Source of the DNA: Brumicola pallidula DSM 14239 = ACAM 615
GTDB lineage: Bacteria; Pseudomonadota; Gammaproteobacteria; Enterobacterales; Alteromonadaceae
NCBI RefSeq assembly: GCF_000428905.1
Contig: NZ_KE386817.1
Coordinates: 1-64,000, forward strand
Direction of reading: 5' to 3'
Length of the DNA stretch: 64,000 nt
Shown: piece after piece, positions 56,446-64,000 of the stretch
Position numbering within the stretch: position 1 is the stretch's first letter
Layout: every line of letters begins with the position of its first letter
Made by a program: the position numbers and the translations under genes
Notes under the pieces: generated by a model
The model's input: the letters and a program-made list of their open reading frames with translations, nothing else
What the model was told of the DNA's origin: nothing
Databases searched by the model: none

Positions 56446-56868
56446 TTATTTTTTAATCGGCTGAAAGGCAAACGTTGTTACATCATTTCCATTTCTAAAA
56501 CTTTTAAACGGTAATTGAACTAATTCAACAGGCATATTGATATATATATCCTCTGTTGTGACGTCAATGAGTTTTGCCGTTATTCTTAATTCGTTATTTA
56601 AATCGATGATACCTAGGCAAAAGGGTTGGAAACTTTCTATTCCTTGCTTATCGTCATAAGGTGGGTTTTTGGGTTGAAAATGCTGGGTGGTCCAGCTCCA
56701 AATAGTACCTTTTTTTGGTAGTTTATATTCTTTCAGATCTGTTTCGCATACGGAACAGTTTAGTAATGTAGGAAAGTATAATCTACTGCATATTTGACAG
56801 TGGCCAGCGAGCAATGTGAATTGATTTTTGTCTCCGCTTAGTATTTTATTATCAATAAATTTATTCAT
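56446..56868 (-). CDS. DUF35 (zinc ribbon, OB-fold) protein, partner of the thiolase-like protein
   Basis: A 140-residue protein with an N-terminal rubredoxin-like zinc ribbon, CQICSRLYFPTLLNCSVC (two Cys pairs, residues about 21-38), and an OB-fold that continues with GTIWSWTTQHFQPKNPPYDDKQG and ELRITAKLIDV. DUF35 proteins bind acyl-CoA and form complexes with thiolase-like partners. It begins a two-gene operon, 11 bp before the thiolase-like gene, and is divergent from the TonB receptor. Confidence 0.9.
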   Translation of the reverse strand: MNKFIDNKILSGDKNQFTLLAGHCQICSRLYFPTLLNCSVCETDLKEYKLPKKGTIWSWTTQHFQPKNPPYDDKQGIESFQPFCLGIIDLNNELRITAKLIDVTTEDIYINMPVELVQLPFKSFRNGNDVTTFAFQPIKK

Positions 56869-57421
56869 CTTAGCCCTTTTTTATTTAGAGATTTATAGTA
56901 ACGTTTTTATTTTTATCTTTAATATTGAAATAAAGGATAATTTAATAGACAAATACTTTTTGTATAACCTATTGTATTTAATATTAATAGTTATTTATTA
57001 ATGGAGTTATGTTATTCGCATAACTCCATTAATAAGTAGATTAACTGAAAATATAATATCAATAACTATAATATTTTTAACTCTGCAAAACAAATTATAT
57101 TCAGGCAGTACTGTTTTTTATTTTGTTGCGTATTGTCTTTAAATGATTTAACTTGATTAACAGTAAGTTAATAAGTTGTAAAATTTTGGGTTTTTATATT
57201 AAAAACTTACTTAATTAAATTAAGAATAAATTTTAACTGATATTTATAATAAATAGATATTTTAAGAAGTAGAGGTGCATTAAACAATAGAGCTAATTAG
57301 GAAATATATCGGGTTATATTTGCTGTTGGTTGTATAAGAATATTGTTTGTACTTATAACCGACATGCTATTTTTATATTCTACTGATATATCAATAGCAA
57401 CTTAATAACAAGGCGTTGATA
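56869..57421. promoter_or_regulatory. Divergent regulatory region between DUF35 and TonB receptor genes
   Basis: About 550 bp, extremely A+T-rich and without coding sequence. It must contain promoters in both directions. A perfect long inverted repeat at 56995-57035 dominates it and is listed separately. AAGG precedes the receptor ATG at 57422. Confidence 0.55.
56995..57035. promoter_or_regulatory. Perfect 17-bp inverted repeat in the divergent region
   Basis: Arms TTATTAATGGAGTTATG and CATAACTCCATTAATAA surround a 7-nt loop. Because the flanking genes point away from each other, it is not an ordinary operon terminator; an operator, an attenuator in the leader of either gene, or the leftover of a lost convergent gene are the options. 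Confidence 0.6.
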
Positions 57422-59737
57422 ATGAAAACTAAAAAAAACACGTTAAGCTTGCTGATACAAGGACTACTACTTAGTGCAAGTACAGTAGCAGTGGCGCAAG
57501 AAACTGACCAGGCAGAAACTAAAGTCGAAGTTGAAGTTATAACAGTAGAAGCACGTAGACGGGTTGAACCACTTCAAGACGTTCCAGTCGCTGTAACGGT
57601 TATGACTGCTAAGCAAATAGAGCGTTCTCATAACATCAAAATTGAATCACTAGATAAATTTGCACCAAATGTTGAATTAGGAAAAATGCAATTTGGTGGT
57701 GGCGCAATTACGGCCGGTATTCGTGGTATTAGCTATGCAGAGGTTGAGAGAACATTTGAACCAGCAGTAGGGGTATCTGTCGATGGTGTCTTTTTTGGTA
57801 CGGGTGTTGGTGCCATGGCAGATATGTTTGATGTTTCCTCAATTGAAATATTACGTGGACCGCAAGGTACACTCTTTGGTCGGAATACGATGGGTGGTGT
57901 TATAAACATAAAACGTAAAAAACCAACAGAAGAACTCGGTCTAAAAGCAGAAATTGGTTACGGTTCTTATAATGCGACGCATGTAAAAGCAGTATTTAAC
58001 ACTGGCATGCTTAACGATCAATTAGCAGCAAAGTTTTCCGTTTTCAAAAATCAAAACGATTTGTTCACCAAAAACTTCTATACAGGTCAACATGAAGATG
58101 GACTCGACCAATTAACGTTAGCCGCTAAAATCTTATATACACCAACTGATGAAGTAGAAATAATTCTTGCTTATGACAAGGTAGACGATAACTCAAATTA
58201 TCCTCAAATAGTAAACCTTAGCGGAAGCAATAACTTATTCTGTTTTGGATTACCTGCAGCTGTCCCCGCATTAGGTAATACTTCATGTCAATCTGGTACT
58301 GCCGAATTAGCTGCTACTAAAGGTTACGATTATGATGATAATGATGTCGATTTTTCGAATAGTCCATTCACTGCTTCTATACAAAGCGATCTTTGGAGTC
58401 TTAATGTCTCAGTTGATATTAATGATGAATTAACATTCGAATCAATTACAGGCTATCAAGATGTAAAAGATAGGCTTATTGGCGAAGTTACTGGTATTCC
58501 AGATTTATTAGGATCTGTAGGTGTATTCGTAGTAGACAGACAACAAGAATATGACCAACTGAGTCAAGAAATAAGATTATCAAGTGACTACAGTGGTCCA
58601 ATTAACTTTGTAAGTGGTTTATATTATTTTGAATCAGAATATTCTATGCAGCCACAAACAGGTATCTTCTTTGGCTCTGAAGTCTTCAAGTCTTTTGTTA
58701 ATCAAAAATTAAACGCTTTTGCTGCTTTTTCTGAGGTTAACTATGAAATATCGCCAAAGCTTAGATTAGCTGTAGGCCTAAGATATACCGTGGAAGAAAA
58801 AGAATTTTCGATTAATAGGCTCGAGCGTAACCCAGCAGATCCGACAGATGAGAGGATAGCTTATGAATGTCCAAATCCTTCTTCTAGTTATGAACCTTGC
58901 GTTGATCCTAAAGAAGATTGGTCAAAACTGACACCTAGAGTATCTGTAGATTATAAAATTACAGATGACCTTATGGCATATGCTTCTTATTCACAAGGTT
59001 TCAGAAGCGGCGGTTGGGTAGGTCGAGCAGCAACTGAAACTGCTATTGGCACTTTTGAGCCTGAAGTATTAAACAGCTATGAAACAGGCTTTAGAAGTGA
59101 GTGGTTAGATAATTCTCTTAGAATTAACGGTACTGTTTTTTATATGGATTATAAGGATAAGCAAGAAGATTTTACAATTGCTTATACGGATGTTTTTGGC
59201 ACTTCTAGTACAACTTCGAAAGTCGAGAATGGAGCATCAGCTACAGTAAAAGGCTTAGAGCTTGAAATTCGATATTCTCCAACTTTAGACTTAATAATCA
59301 ATTCAGCTTTAGGTCTTTTAGATGCAGAATATGATAAATACAATGCACCTGAAGGTCCTAATGGAAGTGAAATTAACGTAGCCGACCAGCGACATTATCG
59401 TTTTGCCCCTGATTACACATTTTCTTTAGGAGCAGATTATTTCTTTGAAATATCAGGGAATGAATTGGTATTGACTGCTAATTATAAATATACCGATAAA
59501 TTCTGGGTAACTCCATTGTTTGATTCACTCAATCAAGGTCGTGATCAGATTGAAGGTCATGATCAATTGGACGTGTCAATCAATGCGACATTTGACAATG
59601 TTAAGGTATCAATCTTTGGGGATAACATTACCCAGAGTCATGGTAGAGTCTTCCGTAAATTTGATGGAGGTGCATACCATTTTGGTGATAAAGAAGTGGG
59701 CCGTACTTTTGGCATAACTTTGGGTGTTGAATTTTAA
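57422..59737 (+). CDS. TonB-dependent outer membrane receptor
   Basis: About 771 residues from the ATG at 57422; a TTG two codons upstream is less likely. Signal peptide to about VAVAQE, TonB-box region EVITVEARRRVEPLQDVPVAVTVMTA, plug motifs AGIRGISYAEVERTFEPAVGVSVDGVFFGTGVG and VSSIEILRGPQGTLFGRNTMGGVINI, then a 22-strand barrel ending in GRTFGITLGVEF. This short-plug type is the one seen beside hydrophobic-compound catabolic genes in sphingomonads and marine gammaproteobacteria. It probably imports the island's substrate, which is an inference from position. Confidence 0.92.
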   Translation: MKTKKNTLSLLIQGLLLSASTVAVAQETDQAETKVEVEVITVEARRRVEPLQDVPVAVTVMTAKQIERSHNIKIESLDKFAPNVELGKMQFGGGAITAGIRGISYAEVERTFEPAVGVSVDGVFFGTGVGAMADMFDVSSIEILRGPQGTLFGRNTMGGVINIKRKKPTEELGLKAEIGYGSYNATHVKAVFNTGMLNDQLAAKFSVFKNQNDLFTKNFYTGQHEDGLDQLTLAAKILYTPTDEVEIILAYDKVDDNSNYPQIVNLSGSNNLFCFGLPAAVPALGNTSCQSGTAELAATKGYDYDDNDVDFSNSPFTASIQSDLWSLNVSVDINDELTFESITGYQDVKDRLIGEVTGIPDLLGSVGVFVVDRQQEYDQLSQEIRLSSDYSGPINFVSGLYYFESEYSMQPQTGIFFGSEVFKSFVNQKLNAFAAFSEVNYEISPKLRLAVGLRYTVEEKEFSINRLERNPADPTDERIAYECPNPSSSYEPCVDPKEDWSKLTPRVSVDYKITDDLMAYASYSQGFRSGGWVGRAATETAIGTFEPEVLNSYETGFRSEWLDNSLRINGTVFYMDYKDKQEDFTIAYTDVFGTSSTTSKVENGASATVKGLELEIRYSPTLDLIINSALGLLDAEYDKYNAPEGPNGSEINVADQRHYRFAPDYTFSLGADYFFEISGNELVLTANYKYTDKFWVTPLFDSLNQGRDQIEGHDQLDVSINATFDNVKVSIFGDNITQSHGRVFRKFDGGAYHFGDKEVGRTFGITLGVEF

Positions 59738-59753
59738 CTAGCATAACGTAAAT

Positions 59754-59773
59754 CTCGGGGGGTAAGCCCCGAG
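59754..59773 (+). terminator. G+C-rich hairpin after the TonB receptor
   Basis: Stem CTCGGGG/CCCCGAG with a 6-nt loop, 17 bp after the receptor stop codon. The T run is missing, but stem strength and position support termination. Confidence 0.6.
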
Positions 59774-59809
59774 TAAATGCTATCCAGCCCATGAAAAATC
59801 AAAGAAATG

Positions 59810-60785
59810 CTACAGAATATTAAGCGACAATCAACGTGAACCGTCAGCGGCAATCATCTTGACCGGTCGGATCTGTTAAGGCTCGACATTGAAATTCGGA
59901 GGAAAATCAGTGTCGAGAACTCACATTACAGAAAGACAAGTCAGGTTATATATGAAGCTACGAAAAGATTCCATGCAAGAAATCGTCGCCAGTAAAGCGA
60001 GCGTCTCCGTCAGCACTGCTCGGCGTATTGAAAATGAGCGTCATCAACTCAAAAAAGCTAAACGTAAAGGTGTACTCCAAGAAGTGCGCACTGACAGCTT
60101 GAGTGCCGCGTATAAAAACAATGGCACGCTTGAAGATTTTACAGCTCGTTATGAAGAGTTAATCGCGCATTATGGCTTTATTGCTAAGCGCAATAATCGA
60201 GGTGTAGCGCATGGGAATGGCGCGATTGAGTCGAGTAATCGCCATGTTAAATATCAAGTTGAGCAAGCACTTAGAGTGCGAGGCCCATTTGATTTTAATT
60301 GTTGCGCGGATTATGAAGCGTCTGTTGGAAGTGTCAGCGCTAGGCACAATAAACGAATCGCAAATAAATTCAAAGAAGAGCAGCGACGATTACAAACCTT
60401 ACCTGCCTGTAAGAGCGTCAATTACTCACAAGAACATGTGCGCGTCAGGTGCACCAGTAACATTAACATTAACCGTGCCTACTCTGCTAGCGCCTTGATG
60501 CAGCAGCTCCAAGAGGCAAAACAGAGCAAGAAACCAGCGTCCGTGTTCGAGCTGATTGCCCATCGCTACGAAAGACATCGTTTAATCATCACCTCAAATC
60601 AGTCATTCGAAGACTGGGATACGTTATTTACTGACGTCACTATGACTGTCGCGGCAATCGACAGACTGGTTCATCACGCACATATTGTTCGATTATGAGG
60701 AGATAATTACAGAAGAAAAACAGCAATTAAAAAAAGAAATAAAACAGTGGCAACCGGTCAAGTTGCTTGACGCGCTATGACAGAA
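59810..60785 (+). mobile_element. IS21-family deletion derivative
   Basis: Left-end text at 59820-59870 is, in reverse complement, GGTCAAGATGATTGCCGCTG and onward, matching the right-end text at 24183-24220; the right end is near 60740-60780. Between them only a fused istA-istB frame remains (next entry). A normal IS21 is about 2-2.5 kb with two genes; this copy is about 1 kb and has lost the catalytic parts of both. Confidence 0.75.
59889..60698 (+). pseudogene. Fused istA-istB remnant (one open frame, catalytic parts deleted)
   Basis: A 269-codon open frame in three parts. Codons about 10-60 are the IstA N-terminus (THITERQVRLYMKLRKDSMQEI ... SVSTARRIENERHQL). Codons 75-200 are the IstA C-terminal half (HYGFIAKRNNRGVAHGNGAIESSNRHVKYQVEQALRVRG). 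Codons 205-269 are the IstB C-terminus (ALMQQLQEAK ... HRYERHRLIITSNQSFEDW ... VAAIDRLVHHAHIVRL). The first two Asp of the DDE triad and the IstB Walker A are gone, so it cannot transpose by itself. The reading frame has survived two internal deletions. Confidence 0.8.
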
Positions 60786-60911
60786 GAAGTTGTTAGAAAA
60801 CATGTTCAAAACCAACTGGTAGAATAAGACCCTAAAGAAATCAACTTAGACCAGCTGGATTTGTTTTAAAAATAGGTCGCTTGCGACCAGTATATTTATA
60901 AAGGATCAATA

Positions 60912-61712
60912 ATGGACGGCATTAAAGATAAGGTTATTTTAGTTACTGGTGCCGCTAGCGGTATCGGTGCAGAAATATCAAATTATTTATGTAGAGAAGG
61001 GGCTATTGTTATTGCCTCAGATTTAAAAAAAGATGATGTTCAAAAACGAGTTGATGAATTAAACAAACAAGGGGGTAGAGCTTATTCACTTAGTCTTGAT
61101 GTTACTCAAGAAAATGATTGGAAAGAAGCAATGAATTTTGTGAGGATTAATTTTAATCGACTAGATGGCCTTGTTAATAATGCAGGGATATTTTTTAAAG
61201 CACCAATAGAAGAAACATCTCTGGATGCGTTTAATCGAGTTATGAAGGTAAATGTGTCTGGAGTTTTCTTAGGCGTTAAATATGCCATATCTTTCTTTAG
61301 GGAGCAGGCAAAAGACAATCAAAAACCAACGGGCTCTATAGTTAACTTAGCTTCCCTTGCAGGATTATTAGCTATCAAAGATATGGGTGCTTATTGTGCT
61401 TCAAAAGCAGCTGTTAGGAATATGACAAAATCGATTGCTGTCGAATGTGGCAACAATGGTGAGCGGATCAGAATAAATTCTATTAACCCTGGAACTATCA
61501 AAACTGAAATGACTATAGATGGCTTTGGTGCTGAGTTTTTTGATGAATATGAACAGGATACCTTACCTATTCCTTTTGGAGAGTACGGTTTACCTGAGGA
61601 TATATCTCCGGCTGTCGCTTTTTTACTCTCTGAGGAATCAGAAATTATAACTGGGGCAGAGATAACCATAGATGGTGGTTGGTCAGCAGGTTTAACAGGA
61701 GTCAGCTTATGA
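60912..61712 (+). CDS. SDR-family oxidoreductase
   Basis: A 266-residue SDR with TGAASGIG near residue 13, NNAGIFFKAPIEETSLDAF near 88, active-site SLAGLLAIKDMGAYCASKAAVRNMTK and C-terminal IITGAEITIDGGWSAG. It resembles 3-alpha/20-beta and related hydroxysteroid dehydrogenases in general pattern, though many SDRs do. RBS AAGGATC fits. Its stop overlaps the next SDR's start by 4 bp (ATGA), so the pair is cotranslated. Confidence 0.9.
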   Translation: MDGIKDKVILVTGAASGIGAEISNYLCREGAIVIASDLKKDDVQKRVDELNKQGGRAYSLSLDVTQENDWKEAMNFVRINFNRLDGLVNNAGIFFKAPIEETSLDAFNRVMKVNVSGVFLGVKYAISFFREQAKDNQKPTGSIVNLASLAGLLAIKDMGAYCASKAAVRNMTKSIAVECGNNGERIRINSINPGTIKTEMTIDGFGAEFFDEYEQDTLPIPFGEYGLPEDISPAVAFLLSEESEIITGAEITIDGGWSAGLTGVSL

Positions 61713-62467
61713 GTAACAGATTATTAGGAAAAGGTATTATTATAACTGGTGGGACAAGTGGCATTGGAGAAGATGCAGTTTATCGTTGCTTAAAGGAGGG
61801 CGCACATGTTGTATTCACAGGCCGAGATAAAACACGATCAGATGCCGTATTAAAGCATGCAAAAGAAATATCTCAGCATGTAAAATTCTTCAAACAAGAT
61901 GTAACTAATGAGGAGGATTGGATTAATTTAGCAAAATACAGTCAGACATTTTTACCGGATCTCGATGGTTTACTCAATAATGCGGGAACTTTTGAGGTTG
62001 GCCCAATAGAAGATCTAACGCTAGATAGCTTTGAATCGATAATGAACCTTAATGTGAATAGTATTTTTCTTGGATTAAAACACATACTCCCTATTATGAG
62101 AAAAAATAAAAAGGGGGTGGTTTTAAATAATGCATCTTTATCCGGTTTAGTCGGCCATGAACATTGTGTTGCATACTGCACTAGTAAAGCCGCAGCAATC
62201 CAGCTAGGAAATGTAGCTGCACTTGAAGCTGCTAAAGACAAGGTTAGAGTATTATCTTTAGCGCCAGGACCTGTTTGGAATAGTATGTTGGCAGATCGGT
62301 TTGGTGACAATCCCGAAACAAAACAATATTTTATAGATACTCAGCCATACAAAGAATTATGTGTACCAAAGCATATTTCTGACGCCATCGTATTCTTTAT
62401 GTCAGATCAAGCAAGATATATAACAGGTACTGCTGTAAAAATAGACTGTGGCCGTGGTGCTGACTAA
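61709..62467 (+). CDS. SDR-family oxidoreductase
   Basis: About 252 residues from the ATG at 61709, which overlaps the previous stop. TGGTSGIGED near residue 13, NNAGTFEVGPIEDLTLDSFESI, active-site LSGLVGHEHCVAYCTSKAAAIQLG and C-terminal ITGTAVKIDCGRG. Between the cofactor motif and the active site it matches the preceding SDR closely, consistent with tandem duplication and divergence. It may act on a different position or stereochemistry of the same compound. Confidence 0.9.
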   Translation: MSNRLLGKGIIITGGTSGIGEDAVYRCLKEGAHVVFTGRDKTRSDAVLKHAKEISQHVKFFKQDVTNEEDWINLAKYSQTFLPDLDGLLNNAGTFEVGPIEDLTLDSFESIMNLNVNSIFLGLKHILPIMRKNKKGVVLNNASLSGLVGHEHCVAYCTSKAAAIQLGNVAALEAAKDKVRVLSLAPGPVWNSMLADRFGDNPETKQYFIDTQPYKELCVPKHISDAIVFFMSDQARYITGTAVKIDCGRGAD

Positions 62468-62478
62468 AAAGTTCAATT

Positions 62479-63255
62479 ATGTTTGAGAAGCAGAAAAATA
62501 TATTGGTTATGGGAGCATCTAAACCAGGTAATATGGGTCAGATAATCGCTAATGCTTTTATAGATCAGGGTAATAATGTAATTATTTCAGGACGTAGTAA
62601 TCAAAAGCTTTAAAAGTTTAGTGAATACAATAATGCTATGTCGATACCTTGTGATATTTCATCTGAAATAGAGTTTAAAAATCTAGCAAAAACAATAGAT
62701 GAAAAATTAGGACATATTGACGTAATAATTCAAGCTTCTGGTTACGGTGTTTCTGTTCCCTCTTTGGGTATGAAAGACAGTAATTTAACTGATATTGTTA
62801 ACATACAATTTAAAGGCCCATTTAAATTATTTAAGGCATGCATTCCTTTAATGAAAAATGGGGCCGCAATAATTCAAATATCATCAGCTACTGCAAGCAT
62901 TATGTAAGTAAACTATGCTGCTTACATGGGCACCAAAGCAGGAATAGATCATGTTGTGCTATGTATAGCTAATGAATTTGGTAACAAAAGTATACGGGCT
63001 AATTCTATTTCACCCGGATTAACTGATACATCTATGACAGCTGATAGTGCCAGTTTACCCGGATTAGAAAGTGCATTTGTAAAAGAATACGTTTTAGGAC
63101 GAATTGGAATTAGCGAAGATATTGCTCGCACGACTTTGTTTTTAGCTGATGAGAACTGTTTTATAACGAGCCAAAATATCCAAGTTAGCGGTGGTTTAAC
63201 ATTAAAAAGAAATCCATTAGTTTCTGAAATAACATCCAGTATAGATAGTAATTGA
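62479..63255 (+). pseudogene. SDR-family gene with two in-frame TAA stops
   Basis: From the ATG at 62479 one continuous frame of 259 codons encodes a complete SDR: NILVMGASKPGNMGQIIANAF, IPCDISSEIEFKNLAKTIDEKLGHIDVIIQASG, the active-site VNYAAYMGTKAGIDHV and the C-terminal CFITSQNIQVSGGLTL. TAA stops occur at 62611-62613 (after SNQKL) and 62905-62907 (after TASIM, just before the active-site Tyr). No frameshift or deletion is seen and the protein is otherwise well kept, so inactivation looks recent. It is the third SDR in a row on this strand, 11 bp after the last. Confidence 0.8.
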
Positions 63256-63323
63256 TACATCCTCAGATAATTGGTGTGAGGAACCCTTTAACTATTTTCT
63301 CGTAATAGGTAACCGATATCCAC

Positions 63324-64000
63324 ATGACCACTTATATAAATGATAGAGACAAACTAAATTACGCCGCTGGTGTTTTAGATATAGCATCATTGATACCTAA
63401 GTTAGACACGAAAGACGTTAATAAACTCAGAAATAGCTATCGTAAATTCGTGGGGGATGATTTGCATGATGATGTCAAAAATTATGATGTTAAAATATGC
63501 GATTATTTAGTGACGAATATTTATGACAAATACTCAATACGCATAAAAGTATTTAAGCCTAATAACAACCATATAAAACTACCAGGACTCGTTCATTTTC
63601 ACGGTGGTGGCTTTATACTTGGTGACATTAATACTGACTCTGAACGATGTGCACGATTAGCCGAAGCGTTACAAATGTGTATTATTAATGTTGAATATCG
63701 ATTGTCACCTGAATCACCCTACCCTACAGCCATTTATGATGGTTTTTCAGTATTAAGTTGGTTACAAACACATGGTGAATATATTGGCTTAGATATTAAA
63801 CGCTTAGGTATATCTGGTGTAAGTGCTGGTGCAGCGATAGCAGCATCGATTTGTTTATTGTGTAGAGATAAAGATTTAGATTGGTTAAAGTTACAGTTTT
63901 TTTGGTATCCCGCACTCGATAACAATCGTGATACCGAATCTATGAAAAATGGACATCATGCATTTGTATGGAATACTCATAATGTAAATCATATGTGGCA
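63324..64000 (+). CDS. Alpha/beta hydrolase of the hormone-sensitive lipase family, cut by window end
   Basis: At least 225 codons, incomplete at the 3' side. The oxyanion-hole motif is HFHGGGFILGD near residue 93, INVEYRLSPESPYPTAIYDG follows, and the nucleophilic Ser lies in GVSAGAAIAAS (the family usually has GDSAGG). The His and Asp of the triad lie beyond the window. It would hydrolyse an ester or lactone of the island's substrate. It follows the SDR pseudogene by 68 bp. Confidence 0.88.
   Translation, partial: MTTYINDRDKLNYAAGVLDIASLIPKLDTKDVNKLRNSYRKFVGDDLHDDVKNYDVKICDYLVTNIYDKYSIRIKVFKPNNNHIKLPGLVHFHGGGFILGDINTDSERCARLAEALQMCIINVEYRLSPESPYPTAIYDGFSVLSWLQTHGEYIGLDIKRLGISGVSAGAAIAASICLLCRDKDLDWLKLQFFWYPALDNNRDTESMKNGHHAFVWNTHNVNHMW

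Noticed and set aside
24046-60785. Intact composite transposon
   Set aside because: Both IS21 copies are broken and lack functional istA/istB, and no target duplication could be identified; only a historical role is suggested.
61942-62310. 122-codon frame opposite the SDR gene
   Set aside because: Antisense shadow of a gene with clear SDR motifs; composition is not protein-like.
35064-62467. FadB, thiolase, SDR and ligase genes considered as a polyketide or lipid biosynthetic cluster
   Set aside because: No ketosynthase, acyl carrier protein or acyltransferase; FadA/FadB are degradative types and a TonB importer and oxygenase are present.

Overview
The window looks like chromosome from a marine gammaproteobacterium of the Alteromonadales type (Colwellia/Thalassotalea-like). 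This rests on recognisable YbiT, YehS, Cca, FadA/FadB and PntA/PntB homologues, two TonB-dependent receptors, a tricorn-type protease, a DUF1800/DUF1501 pair and A+T-rich DNA. The genus is inferred, not proven. No rRNA, tRNA or CRISPR array was seen.

Left part (about 1-23.8 kb) is ordinary chromosome: a DUF2177 membrane protein, an ABC exporter whose permease is fused to an M1 peptidase plus its ATPase, ybiT, yehS, a strictosidine-synthase-like protein overlapping a tricorn-like protease, cca, DUF1800 and DUF1501 (Tat) proteins, an M49-like metallopeptidase lipoprotein, a TonB receptor and a TPR sulfotransferase. Short tandem repeats recur here, several of them expanding coding sequence in frame.

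Right part (about 24 kb to the window end) reads as an acquired, still-eroding catabolic island. At its left edge an RMD1-family gene is cut down to its last 66 codons beside the end of an IS21 element. A second IS21 deletion derivative lies in the same orientation at 59.8-60.8 kb. Inside are relics of IS3, IS256 and IS1634 elements, a collapsed pntAB locus, a broken phosphatase, two broken NTF2-like genes and an SDR gene with two in-frame stops.

The functional genes form several modules. (1) ACAD, aminoglycoside-phosphotransferase-like kinase and two SDRs, resembling the levulinate (Lva) and ACAD10/11 route for 4-hydroxyacyl-CoA. (2) A dedicated FadB/FadA pair and a TetR regulator. (3) An unequal pair of ACADs followed by a complete three-component Rieske oxygenase (oxygenase, reductase, ferredoxin). 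(4) An operon with SDR, NTF2-like protein, acyl-CoA synthetase and a 2-oxoacid dehydrogenase (E1alpha, E1beta, and E2 split into separate lipoyl and catalytic proteins); a short lipoate-ligase homologue lies nearby. (5) A DUF35 protein with a thiolase-like protein, resembling steroid side-chain aldolases. (6) A TonB receptor, more SDRs and an HSL-type esterase running off the edge. Together they suggest uptake, activation, oxygenation and beta-oxidation-like shortening of a hydrophobic, probably alicyclic, terpenoid- or steroid-like compound. The substrate cannot be read from sequence.
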